Source: Corynebacterium humireducens NBRC 106098 = DSM 45392
GTDB lineage: Bacteria > Actinomycetota > Actinomycetes > Mycobacteriales > Mycobacteriaceae
Assembly (NCBI RefSeq): GCF_000819445.1
Contig: NZ_CP005286.1
Coordinates: forward strand, 1,674,001 to 1,738,000
Length of the DNA: 64,000 bases
Direction of reading: 5' to 3'
Shown here: piece after piece, positions 32,438 to 43,621 of the stretch
How the letters are laid out: each line of letters opens with the position of its first letter
Position numbering within the stretch: position 1 is the stretch's first letter
The notes under the pieces: model-generated
What the model was told of the DNA's origin: nothing
Databases searched by the model: none
Seen by the model: only the letters and a program-made list of their open reading frames with translations
Translations under genes and position numbers: made by a program

Positions 32438-34057
32438 CTACTTCCGGCCCTGACCGAAGTCGAGGTTGTCCAGGTCGATGCCCTCCATGCCCTTCGGCAT
32501 CTTCGGCATTCCCGGGATGTTCGGCATGCCCGGCATGCCACCGCCGGCCTCCATCTGCTTCTGCAGCTGCTGGAGCTGCGCCATGTCGGGCATCCCCGGC
32601 ATGCCGCCGCCCATGCCCGGCATCTGCGGCTGACGCATCGGACGACGCTTCCCGCCCTTGCCCTTGCGGCCCTTGGGGCGCTTCTTGGTGGCGGAACGGT
32701 TCATGCCGCCACCCGGCATGCCGAACTGGCCGGCCATCTTGCCCATCATCTTCTTCGCCTCGAAGAAGCGCTCGACGAGCTGGTTGACGTCGGAGACGGT
32801 GACGCCGGAGCCGGCGGCGATGCGCTTGCGTCGGGAGGCGTTGAGGATCTTCGGGTCCTCCCGCTCGGCGGGGGTCATGCCGCGGATGATGGCCTGGATG
32901 CGGTCGAGCTGCTTCTCGTCCACCATGTCGGCCATCTGGTTCATCTGCTTGCCACCGGGCAGCATCTTGAGGATGTTGCCCAGCGGACCCATGCGGCGGA
33001 TCATGAGCATCTGGTCGAGGAAGTCCTCGAGGGTGAGCTCACCGGTGCCCAGCTTGGCGGCGGTCTCCTCGGCCTTCTTCTGGTCGAGGACCTGCTCGGC
33101 CTGCTCGATGAGGCTGAGGATGTCTCCCATGCCGAGGATCCGGCTGGCCATGCGCTCCGGGTGGAAGACGTCGAAGTCCTCGAGCTTCTCACCGGTGGAG
33201 GCGAACATGATCGGCTTGCCGGTGACCTCACGGATCGACAGGGCGGCACCACCGCGGGCGTCGCCGTCGAGCTTGGTGAGCACGACACCGGTGAAGTCGA
33301 CGCCGTCGCGGAAGGCCTGGGCGGTGTTGACCGCGTCCTGGCCGATCATGGCGTCGATGACGAAGAGGACCTCGTCGGGGTTGACGGCGTCGCGGATGTT
33401 GCGCGCCTGGGTCATCAGCGTCTCGTCGATGCCGAGGCGACCCGCGGTATCGACGATGACGATGTCGTGCTGGAGGCGACGGGCCTCCTCGATGCCCCGC
33501 TTGGCGACGTCCACCGGGTCACCGTGGGAGGTGCCCATGTCGTGGTCGTGGGAGTCGATGGAGGTGCCCGGGTCGGGGGCGAAGGTGGGCACGCCGGCGC
33601 GCTCACCGACGATCTGCAGCTGCTGGACCGCGCCCGGTCGCTGCAGGTCACAGGCCACGAGCATCGGGGTGTGGCCCTGACGTGCCAGGTGCTTCGCCAA
33701 CTTTCCGGCGAGGGTGGTCTTACCGGCGCCCTGGAGGCCGGCGAGCATGATGACCGTCGGCGGGGTCTTGGCCAGGGTCATGCGGCGGGTCTCGCCGCCG
33801 AGGATCTCGACGAGCTCCTCGTTGACGATCTTGACCACCTGCTGCGCAGGGTTGAGCGCCTCGGAGACCTCGGCGCCTGCGGCGCGCTCCTTGATCCGCT
33901 TGATGAATCCGCGGACGACGGGCAGGGAGACATCCGCCTCCAGCAGCGCGAGGCGGATCTCGCGGGCGGTGGCGTTGATGTCCGCCTCGGTCAGTTTGCC
34001 CTTGCCGCGGAGCCCGGTGAGGGCACCGGTCAGGCGGTCTGAAAGAGATTCGAACAC
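32438..34057 (-). CDS. ffh: Signal recognition particle protein Ffh
   Basis: SRP54 homologue, 539 residues, with an N-domain (1-85), a GTPase G-domain and a methionine-rich M-domain that binds signal peptides and 4.5S RNA. G-motifs: GLQGAGKTTLAGKLA, DTAGRLGIDE, TKLDGDARGG and the insertion box with DPVDVAKRGIEEAR. The C-terminal 100 residues include a basic stretch (KKRPKGRKGKGGKRRP) and Met/Gly/Pro repeats (MPGMGGGMPGMPDM). Its receptor FtsY is encoded nearby, separated by glnD and glnK. Confidence 0.97.
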   Translation of the reverse strand: MFESLSDRLTGALTGLRGKGKLTEADINATAREIRLALLEADVSLPVVRGFIKRIKERAAGAEVSEALNPAQQVVKIVNEELVEILGGETRRMTLAKTPPTVIMLAGLQGAGKTTLAGKLAKHLARQGHTPMLVACDLQRPGAVQQLQIVGERAGVPTFAPDPGTSIDSHDHDMGTSHGDPVDVAKRGIEEARRLQHDIVIVDTAGRLGIDETLMTQARNIRDAVNPDEVLFVIDAMIGQDAVNTAQAFRDGVDFTGVVLTKLDGDARGGAALSIREVTGKPIMFASTGEKLEDFDVFHPERMASRILGMGDILSLIEQAEQVLDQKKAEETAAKLGTGELTLEDFLDQMLMIRRMGPLGNILKMLPGGKQMNQMADMVDEKQLDRIQAIIRGMTPAEREDPKILNASRRKRIAAGSGVTVSDVNQLVERFFEAKKMMGKMAGQFGMPGGGMNRSATKKRPKGRKGKGGKRRPMRQPQMPGMGGGMPGMPDMAQLQQLQKQMEAGGGMPGMPNIPGMPKMPKGMEGIDLDNLDFGQGRK

Positions 34058-34099
34058 AGGGACACTCTCCTACGCGGTCGACACATGAACTCCCCCATG

Positions 34100-36437
<2,338 letters not shown>

Positions 36438-36447
36438 TCACCGGGCA

Positions 36448-36473
36448 GCAAAAAAGGGGCCCGTGGGCCCCTT
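36448..36473 (-). terminator. Intrinsic terminator after ftsY
   Basis: The GC-rich dyad GGGGCCC-AC-GGGCCCC (36456-36471 as read on the minus strand) is followed by TTTTTT. It lies 17 nt after the ftsY stop. Confidence 0.9.
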
Positions 36474-36489
36474 CCTCACTTCCCGACGT

Positions 36490-38070
36490 CTACTTGCCGC
36501 CGAGCAGCGCGTCCACGAAGCCCTCGACCTCGAAGGGGGCGAGATCATCCGCACCCTCACCCAGGCCGACGAGCTTGACCGGCACGCCCAGCTCCTCCTG
36601 CACCTGGAAGACGATGCCGCCCTTGGCGGTGCCGTCCAGCTTGGTCAGCGCCACGCCGGTGATGTCCACGACGTCACGGAACACACGCGCCTGGGTCAGG
36701 CCGTTCTGGCCGACGGTGGCGTCGAGCACCAGGAGGACCTCGTCCACCACGGCCTTCTTCTCGACGACACGCTTCACCTTGCCCAGCTGGTCCATCAGAC
36801 CGGTCGCGGTGTGCAGACGGCCGGCGGTGTCGACGAGCACGACGTCCGCCTGCTCCTCGACGCCCCTGGCGACGGCGTCGAAGGCCACGGACGCCGGGTC
36901 CGCGCCCTCGGCGCCCCGGACGGTGGTGGCGCCGACGCGACGGCCCCAGGTCTCCAGCTGGTCGGCGGCGGCCGCACGGAACGTGTCCGCCGCACCCAGC
37001 AGCACCTTGTGGCCCATGGACACGAGGACGCGGGCCAGCTTGCCGGTGGTGGTGGTCTTGCCGGTGCCGTTGACGCCGACGATGAGGATCACGGCCGGCT
37101 TGCCCTGGTACGGCATCGCCTTGATGGAACGGTCCATCTCCGGGTGGCACGCCTCGATGAGGGTCTCACGCAACATGGCGCGGGCCTCGGCCTCGCTGGA
37201 GACACCGTGCTCGGCGATCTTCTCACGCAGGGAGTCTACGACGTTCATGGTGACGGTGGTGCCCAGGTCGGCCATGAGGAGGGTGTCCTCGATCTCCTCC
37301 CAGGCGTCCTCGTCCAGGTCACCGGCGCTGAGGATGCCCAGCACGCCCTGGCCGATGACGTTCTGGGAACGGGCCAGACGGCCACGCAGACGACCGATGC
37401 GGCCGGCGGCCGGGGCGATCTCCTCGACCTCGGCCGGGGCCGGGGCCGGCTCGGGGGCCGTGGTCGGGACCGGGGTCTGCTCGAGGGCGGCCTCGACGGC
37501 TCCGGCGGTGACGGAAGCTGCGGCGGCGGCCTCCTCGGCTTCCTCCTCGGCGCGCTCCTGCTCCTCGACGACCTCCTGGATCTCCGGCTCCTCCTCCGCC
37601 TCTGCCTCGACCTCGGCGGGGGTGTCGATCTCCGGCTGCGGCTCCGGCTCCTCGGCGATCTCCTCGAGCTTCTCGGCGACCGGCTCGGTCACCTCGATCT
37701 CCACCGGCTCTTCAGGGACGTAATCGGTGGCCTCGGCGGCACCCTCAAGGGAGAACGGCGCCTCCTCCTCGTGCTCGAGGGGCTCGGCTACCTCCACCGG
37801 CTCGGGGATGACCGGCTCGGGGGCGGCGAGCCGCTGGTTGTCGAGGAGCTCCGGCTCACGCTCGTCGGCCTGGGCCGGGGCGAAGTTGAAGCCTCCGGTG
37901 GCCTGGTAGTTGCCGGACTTCTCCTGCTGGGTGAGTTCCTTGGGGGCCTCCTCCTTCTTCTCGAAGCTGACCGTCTTGGCCTTCTTGCGGTTGAGCCCGA
38001 TGATGACGAGCAGGATGAGCAGCAGAATCGCGACGACGGCGATGCCGATGATCAGGTAGGTCGTGTTCAT
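36490..38070 (-). CDS. ftsY: SRP receptor FtsY
   Basis: A 526-residue SRP receptor with an N-terminal transmembrane helix (NTTYLIIGIAVVAILLLILLVIIGL, read near 38000-38070), a long Glu/Pro/Ala-rich acidic linker (about residues 40-220), then the NG GTPase domain: GVNGTGKTTTTGKLA, DTAGRLHTATGLMDQL, TKLDGTAKGG. A true N-terminal membrane anchor is an actinobacterial feature, unlike E. coli. Start uncertain: ATG 38070 has GGAGG very close; ATG 38079 and a GTG at 38106 that overlaps the smc stop are alternatives. Confidence 0.94.
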   Translation of the reverse strand: MNTTYLIIGIAVVAILLLILLVIIGLNRKKAKTVSFEKKEEAPKELTQQEKSGNYQATGGFNFAPAQADEREPELLDNQRLAAPEPVIPEPVEVAEPLEHEEEAPFSLEGAAEATDYVPEEPVEIEVTEPVAEKLEEIAEEPEPQPEIDTPAEVEAEAEEEPEIQEVVEEQERAEEEAEEAAAAASVTAGAVEAALEQTPVPTTAPEPAPAPAEVEEIAPAAGRIGRLRGRLARSQNVIGQGVLGILSAGDLDEDAWEEIEDTLLMADLGTTVTMNVVDSLREKIAEHGVSSEAEARAMLRETLIEACHPEMDRSIKAMPYQGKPAVILIVGVNGTGKTTTTGKLARVLVSMGHKVLLGAADTFRAAAADQLETWGRRVGATTVRGAEGADPASVAFDAVARGVEEQADVVLVDTAGRLHTATGLMDQLGKVKRVVEKKAVVDEVLLVLDATVGQNGLTQARVFRDVVDITGVALTKLDGTAKGGIVFQVQEELGVPVKLVGLGEGADDLAPFEVEGFVDALLGGK

Positions 38071-38102
38071 GACCTCCATAGTGTCAGTCCGGGCGTGAAT
38101 AT

Positions 38103-41100
38103 TCACGCTGGGCGCTGTGCCGGACTCATCCGCTGGCTGATCACCCGGGTGACGCCGTCGCCCCGCATCGTCACTCCGTAGAGCACGTTCGCGACGTCCA
38201 TCGTCGGCTTCTGGTGCGTGATGACGATGAGCTGTGAGTCCTGCCGCAGATCCTCGAACAGGGCGATGAGGCGGCGCAGGTTGACGTCGTCAAGCGCGGC
38301 CTCGACCTCGTCCATGACGTAGAAGGGGCTGGGGCGGGCCTTGAAGATCGCCACGAGCATCGCCAGCGCGGTCAGCGACTTCTCGCCGCCCGAGAGCAGC
38401 GACAGGCGGCGGACCTTCTTGCCCGGCGGGCGGGCCTCGACCTCGATGCCGGTGGTGAGCATGTCGTCGGGGTCGGTGAGGAGGAGGCGGCCCTCGCCGC
38501 CGGGGAAGAGCGTCTGGAACACCAGCGGGAACTGCTTCTCGACGTCCACCCACGCATCCGTGAACAGCTGCAGGATCTTGGCGTCGACCTCGTCGATGAC
38601 GCCGCTGAGGTCCCGGCGCGCCCGGATGACGTCGTCGAGCTGCGTGGAGAGGAACTCGTAACGTTCCTCGAGGGCCTTGAACTCCTCGAGGGCGAGCGGG
38701 TTGACCTTGCCGAGCGAACGCAGGTCCTTCTCCGCCTGCGCGAGGCGTGTCTCCTCGGCCGCGCGGTCGAAGTCCTCGCCCGGGGTGTACCCGGCCATGA
38801 GGTCGGCGACGGCGATGCCGAGCTGCTCGACGATCTTGGCCTCCGCCTCGTCGATGCGCACCTGCGCCCGGGAACGGGCGATGTCGCCGGCGTGGGCGTT
38901 GTCGGTCAGACGTCCAAGCTGCTGGCGGGCGGCGTTGACCCGGTCGCGGGACCGCGCCAGGCGGGAGCTCAGTTCGGTGCGCTGCCGGGCCAGCTCATCG
39001 CGTTCCGACGCCGCCCTCTCTGTCGCGTCCGCCACCCGCGCCGCCAGGTCGAGGGCGCCCCGCTGCACGACGGCCGCGAGCTCCGCCGCCTCCCGCCGCT
39101 TCCGCATGATCTCCTCGTGCCGGGCCTTCGCCTGCCTTTCGTGGGCGGCCTGCCGGCGCAGTGCCTCGCCCCTGCCGGTGGCCTGCCCGGCGCGTTCCTC
39201 GGCGGTGCGCAGGGCGAGGACGGCCTCCATCTCCATGGCCTTGACCTGCGCGAGCGCGGTGCTCGCCTCGTCCCGGGCGAGGGTGGACGGTTCCTCGGGG
39301 GCGTCGGCGTCCTCCACGCGGGCGAGGCGGTCGCGGGCCTCGGCGAGCTGGTTGCGCAGGGCGGCGAGGCGGGCGTCGGCACCCGTGGCCCGTTCCGCGG
39401 CGCGCTGGTGTTCCGCCCGGTTGGCCTCGTACTGCCGCTGCAGGCGGGCGAGATCGCGTTCCCAGCCGGTGACGGCCTGGTCGTGCTCGCGCAGCGCGGC
39501 CTTGCGGGCGGCGGCGTCGACACGCGCCTCCTCCGCGGCGATCCGCGCGCCCTCGAGGGTGCCGGAGAGCTGCTCGAGGAGGGCGCGGGCGTCGAGAAGC
39601 TCCTTCTCGGCGGCGGCGATCTGGGTGCCGACCTCCACGGAGGAGACGGTGCCGTGGCCGGCCTGCAGCCACCCCTCCCCGCACAGGAGGCCGTCGGGGG
39701 TGACGGCCCGCAGACGCGGGTCGGCGTCGACGGTGGCCCGCGCGGTGGGTAGGTCGGGGGCGAGGGCGACGTCGGCGAGCAGGCGGTTGAGGGTCCGCGC
39801 GATGCGGGCGTCGGCGTCGAGGTGGTCGAGCAGCCACGTCACGCCGGCGGGCAGGTCCGCGGACAGGCGCCAGGACTCGCCGTCGGTGGTCTCGTCGATG
39901 AGCACGGTGCGCGACGCCCCCGCGAGCTTCTCGACGACCCCCTCGTCCACCTCCCCCACCAGTCCCTCGGCGTGTGCGCCGAGCGCCGCGGACACCGCGC
40001 GGCCGTGCTCGGTGCGGATGAGCGCGGCCAGGCCCGGCCAGTCGAGGTCCACGGCGGCGACGGGCACGTTCTGGCGCAGCGTGTCGATGCGCGACTGCAG
40101 CGAGTACACGGCTCTCTCCCGCTGCCGCTGCTCGTCGCGGAGCTGGTCGAGGCGCTTGTCGGCGGCCCCTGCCTCGCTGGCGGCCCGGACGTGGGCGTCC
40201 TCCAGCGGGGCCCGCTCCCCCTGCAGCCCGCGGATCCGCTCCGCCACCTCCTCGGCCTCCCGCTGGGCCGTGGTCGTGCGTTCCAGGGTCCCGGCGAGGG
40301 TCTCCGCCTGGTGGGCGATCTCCTCCTCCGCCGCGCGGACCTGACCGGCGAGCGACTCCTCCGCGGCGAGCAGACGGACGACACCTTCGCGACGGTCCGC
40401 GATCGCCCGGACCTGCGCCATGTGCTCGGCCTCCGCCTCCCGGCGTGCCTCCTCCCGCGTGTGGACCTCGTCCCGGATGGACTCCAGCCGTTCCGCCGAG
40501 ATCTCCACGGCCTCGGTGAGTTCGGCCAGCTCGGCGTCCGCCTGTTCGGCCCGCCGCTCCAGGGCCTCCGGGTCCGGGCCGGTGTAGGCGACGACGTCCG
40601 CGTTCGCGGCCCGTTCCTCCGCGATGCGGGCGGTCGCGGAGACCCGTTCCGCCAACGTCGACAGGGTGAACCAGAGCTGCTGCGCGGCATCGGCCTCGGG
40701 GGCGAGGGTCTCCAGCTCCCGCTCGATCTCCAGCTGCTCCCCGCTGGCCTCCTCGAGAAGTTCGGTGACCTCCTCCACCTCCTCGGCCAGGAGACGGGCC
40801 CGGCGGTCGGCGTCCTCGAATTCCCGCTGCAGACGGTGCAGGCGGTCGCCGGCGAGGCGGAGACGGGCGTCACGGAGAGTGGCCTGCACGGTCTGCGCCC
40901 GGCGCGCCGCCTCCGCCTGCCGGGCCAGCGGCTTGAGCTGCTTGCCGAGCTCATCCGTGAGGTCCTGCAGACGGTCCAGGTTGGCCTGCATGCCGACGAG
41001 CTTGCGCTGCGCCTTCTCCTTCCGGCGCCGGTGCTTGAGCACGCCAGCGGCCTCCTCGATGAAGGCGCGGCGCTCCTCCGGGCGGGACTCCAGGATCTGC

Positions 41101-41540
41101 GACAGCCGTCCCTGCCCGACGATGACGTGCATCTCCCGGCCGATACCCGAATCGGAGAGCAGCTCCTGGATGTCCACGAGGCGAGCCCGCGAACCGTTGA
41201 TCTCGTACTCGCTGGCGCCGTCGCGGAACATGCGGCGGGTGATGGACACCTCGGTGTAGTCGATCGGCAGGGCACCGTCGGAGTTGTCGATCGTGAGCGT
41301 CACCTCCGCGCGACCCAGGGGCTTGCGGTCCCCGGCGCCCGCGAAGATGACGTCCTCCATCTTGCCGCCGCGCAGGGTCTTCGCCCCCTGCTCACCCATG
41401 ACCCACGCCAGGGCGTCGACGACGTTGGACTTGCCCGACCCGTTCGGACCGACGACGGCACAGATGCCGGGCTCGAATTTCAGGGTCGTCGCAGACGCGA
41501 AGGACTTGAATCCCCGGAGCGTCAACGATTTCAGGTGCAC
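38103..41540 (-). CDS. smc: Chromosome segregation protein SMC
   Basis: A 1145-residue SMC ATPase. Walker A is at VVGPNGSGKSNVVDALAW (about residues 29-46), two long coiled coils flank a hinge domain near residues 500-640 (LIRTEHGRAVSAALG...), and the C-terminal head has LSLLSGGEKSLTALAML and Walker B FYVMDEVEAALDD. It works with ScpA and ScpB (not in this window). The GTG start has TAGCCT 6 nt upstream, inside the last codons of the upstream hydrolase, suggesting its own leaderless promoter. Confidence 0.97.
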   Translation of the reverse strand: MHLKSLTLRGFKSFASATTLKFEPGICAVVGPNGSGKSNVVDALAWVMGEQGAKTLRGGKMEDVIFAGAGDRKPLGRAEVTLTIDNSDGALPIDYTEVSITRRMFRDGASEYEINGSRARLVDIQELLSDSGIGREMHVIVGQGRLSQILESRPEERRAFIEEAAGVLKHRRRKEKAQRKLVGMQANLDRLQDLTDELGKQLKPLARQAEAARRAQTVQATLRDARLRLAGDRLHRLQREFEDADRRARLLAEEVEEVTELLEEASGEQLEIERELETLAPEADAAQQLWFTLSTLAERVSATARIAEERAANADVVAYTGPDPEALERRAEQADAELAELTEAVEISAERLESIRDEVHTREEARREAEAEHMAQVRAIADRREGVVRLLAAEESLAGQVRAAEEEIAHQAETLAGTLERTTTAQREAEEVAERIRGLQGERAPLEDAHVRAASEAGAADKRLDQLRDEQRQRERAVYSLQSRIDTLRQNVPVAAVDLDWPGLAALIRTEHGRAVSAALGAHAEGLVGEVDEGVVEKLAGASRTVLIDETTDGESWRLSADLPAGVTWLLDHLDADARIARTLNRLLADVALAPDLPTARATVDADPRLRAVTPDGLLCGEGWLQAGHGTVSSVEVGTQIAAAEKELLDARALLEQLSGTLEGARIAAEEARVDAAARKAALREHDQAVTGWERDLARLQRQYEANRAEHQRAAERATGADARLAALRNQLAEARDRLARVEDADAPEEPSTLARDEASTALAQVKAMEMEAVLALRTAEERAGQATGRGEALRRQAAHERQAKARHEEIMRKRREAAELAAVVQRGALDLAARVADATERAASERDELARQRTELSSRLARSRDRVNAARQQLGRLTDNAHAGDIARSRAQVRIDEAEAKIVEQLGIAVADLMAGYTPGEDFDRAAEETRLAQAEKDLRSLGKVNPLALEEFKALEERYEFLSTQLDDVIRARRDLSGVIDEVDAKILQLFTDAWVDVEKQFPLVFQTLFPGGEGRLLLTDPDDMLTTGIEVEARPPGKKVRRLSLLSGGEKSLTALAMLVAIFKARPSPFYVMDEVEAALDDVNLRRLIALFEDLRQDSQLIVITHQKPTMDVANVLYGVTMRGDGVTRVISQRMSPAQRPA

Positions 41541-41544
41541 CCGG

Positions 41545-43332
41545 TCAGGCTAACACCTGCCATGTGGAGTCCGTGCCCATGTGGTTGAGCGCGGCAGTGA
41601 CGGCCGCCAACTTCCGGTCGAGCGCGGTGATGACCTCCGCCTTCTCGTCGGAGTACGGGGCCAGGAGGGTCCGCTCCCGGTGGAGCATCCGCTCCATCTC
41701 CGCCAGGCTCATCCAGATGGTGGGGTCGGGTTCCAGGTGCAGTTTCGTCCGCAGGATGACGACGGCCAGCTGCGACTTCACCAGGGCCTCCACCGACTCC
41801 GGGCTGGTGCCGGGGCTGAGCACCCCCACCGCGATGCCGGTCGTGCCGGCCGAGACCAACGTGCCGGCGGTCACGAGCCCACCGATCATGCCGCCCGGCC
41901 CGAATCCGGCCAGGGCACTGGTCACGGCCGCGGCCCCGGCCAGTCCCGGTGCCGCGGCGAGCGCCAGCCCACCTGTGGCGAGGGCCAGGGCCAACGTCCC
42001 GATGGCGACGGTCCCCCACTTCACCCAGCGGATCGCCCGTTTTCCCTCCAGCACCCTGGTGGCCTCGTCCAGCGCCTCGAAGACGCTTCTCCCGAGGGAG
42101 GAGCCCAGGCCCATGCCCGCGGTGAGGTCCTCCATCGCCTCGATTCGGACCTTCCTGTCGACGTCGATCTCGAAGGGTGCCAGAAGATTCTGTTCGGCGA
42201 GGGTAATCAGGGGGACCACCGCCTCCTCCTGGCTCAGATGCCTGCTCGCCGGTGGCACGGGCAGCCCCGACGAGGTGAGGTCCGGCTCGAGGTCCTGAAC
42301 GGCGAGGGGCAGGGGCCGGTTGTTCCGGTGTGCGCGGACACGGATGTCGGCGATCACCGCTGCCTGCACCAGGCGCAACGCGCCCCGGTAGCGCTCCGCC
42401 TGCTCCCCGTCGAGCCTCTCGCTGATGAGATGCGCGTAGCGCAACGCCTGGAGGCCGGTCCGTTCCTGCGGGTCGAGGGTGATGTCGACGCCGGTGGAGG
42501 CCAGGACGATCTCCCGCGAACGGGAACCGAAGAGTGCGTACCCGACGGCCGTGGCCGCCGCGGCGGTGCCGAGGTACGCCCGCGAGGAGTGGGAGGGCCC
42601 CGGCAGCAGGGAGGTGGGCACCTTGAGGTCGAGCACCCAGGGGAACACCGAGGACACGCCGCGCAGGGCCGCCACGGGGTCCGAGGCGCTCCACAGGTTG
42701 ACCCACCAGGCCAGGTTCGCGGGCGGGTTCCTCAGCTGTCCGTGCAGGGCACCGACGTCGAAGTGTGCGTTGGCCAGCGGGCTGCCGATGGTGACCAGGC
42801 CCGCCACCTCCAGCCCGGCGGGGAGCCGGCTGAGGAGGTCCGCCGCGATCACCGACCCGAGACTGTGACCGACGATGACGATGCGCCCCGACTCCGGCAG
42901 CTCCCCCAGAATCCGGGTGAGCACCTGCGCGCGGACGCCCTCGTCCTGGAGGTAGTTCTGTGCCTGCACGAAGCCCGGGCTGCCGACGGCTGCGTTGACC
43001 ACCGCCGTCGCCAAGGGGGCGTCCTGTCCCCTGACGTGCCGCCCCAGCATCTGCTCCATCGCCGCCGTCCGCTGCACGAGGTCGCGGCGGTGGGCGTCGA
43101 GGGCCTCCTTCCGCAGCTTCCCCACGGTGGTGCCGGGCATCCGCACCTTCTCACCGCGTTCGCGCAGTGCATCCGCGTACCAGGGGGAGATGACCCGGAC
43201 GTCGGACAGCCCGGGATATCCGACCCCGGGCAGCGCCGTCTCGAGGGCGGCTCGCCACCGGCCCGCCGGGTCGCCCTCCCCCACCCCGTGCAGGAACAGC
43301 AGGACCGGGACGCCGGACTGTGTGGTCTCCAT
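41545..43332 (-). CDS. Large alpha/beta-hydrolase with glycine-rich membrane region
   Basis: A 595-residue protein with no signal peptide. Residues 7-20 (GVPVLLFLHGVGEGD) and the nucleophile elbow GHSLG (Ser157) mark an alpha/beta-hydrolase of lipase type; an Asp in WSASDPVAALRG and a His in GPSHSSRAY are candidates for the rest of the triad. Residues about 435-510 form a hydrophobic Gly/Ala-rich region with two or three membrane segments, followed by a helical tail. The substrate is unknown. TAGGAT (43340-43345) 7 nt before the ATG overlaps the acyP stop codon. It is not part of the usual smc-acyP neighbourhood in relatives I know. Confidence 0.82.
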   Translation of the reverse strand: METTQSGVPVLLFLHGVGEGDPAGRWRAALETALPGVGYPGLSDVRVISPWYADALRERGEKVRMPGTTVGKLRKEALDAHRRDLVQRTAAMEQMLGRHVRGQDAPLATAVVNAAVGSPGFVQAQNYLQDEGVRAQVLTRILGELPESGRIVIVGHSLGSVIAADLLSRLPAGLEVAGLVTIGSPLANAHFDVGALHGQLRNPPANLAWWVNLWSASDPVAALRGVSSVFPWVLDLKVPTSLLPGPSHSSRAYLGTAAAATAVGYALFGSRSREIVLASTGVDITLDPQERTGLQALRYAHLISERLDGEQAERYRGALRLVQAAVIADIRVRAHRNNRPLPLAVQDLEPDLTSSGLPVPPASRHLSQEEAVVPLITLAEQNLLAPFEIDVDRKVRIEAMEDLTAGMGLGSSLGRSVFEALDEATRVLEGKRAIRWVKWGTVAIGTLALALATGGLALAAAPGLAGAAAVTSALAGFGPGGMIGGLVTAGTLVSAGTTGIAVGVLSPGTSPESVEALVKSQLAVVILRTKLHLEPDPTIWMSLAEMERMLHRERTLLAPYSDEKAEVITALDRKLAAVTAALNHMGTDSTWQVLA

Positions 43333-43342
43333 ACCGGGGATC

Positions 43343-43621
43343 CTAGGCGGTGTGGAAGCCCCGCTCCCCGACCGGTTCCTCCCGGTCCCACGTGACGGAG
43401 GTGACGTGGCCGGGACGTCGACGGGTGGAGGGCTGTTCCTCCAGGAGGGCGAGGAGCTTGTCGACGCCCTCGGCCGGTCCCTCCGCGACAACCCGCACAC
43501 GGCCGTCATTGAGGTTCTCCGCGTAACCCGTCAGCCCGAGGCCCACGGCCTCGCCGCGGACCCACCAGCGGAAGCCGACGCCCTGCACGTGGCCGTCGAC
43601 AAGCATCACGAGGCGTCTCAT
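43343..43621 (-). CDS. acyP: Acylphosphatase
   Basis: A 92-residue acylphosphatase that hydrolyses acyl phosphates. The active-site pattern GHVQGVGFRWWV holds the phosphate-binding Arg, and the conserved Asn is in GYAENLNDGRVRVVAEG. It overlaps the symporter gene by 4 nt and precedes the hydrolase and smc. The association of acylphosphatase with smc is conserved in actinobacteria. Confidence 0.94.
   Translation of the reverse strand: MRRLVMLVDGHVQGVGFRWWVRGEAVGLGLTGYAENLNDGRVRVVAEGPAEGVDKLLALLEEQPSTRRRPGHVTSVTWDREEPVGERGFHTA

Noticed and set aside
37440..37970. Repetitive Glu/Pro coding stretch in ftsY as a DNA repeat
   Set aside because: It is a low-complexity protein linker with variable codons, not a duplicated DNA element.
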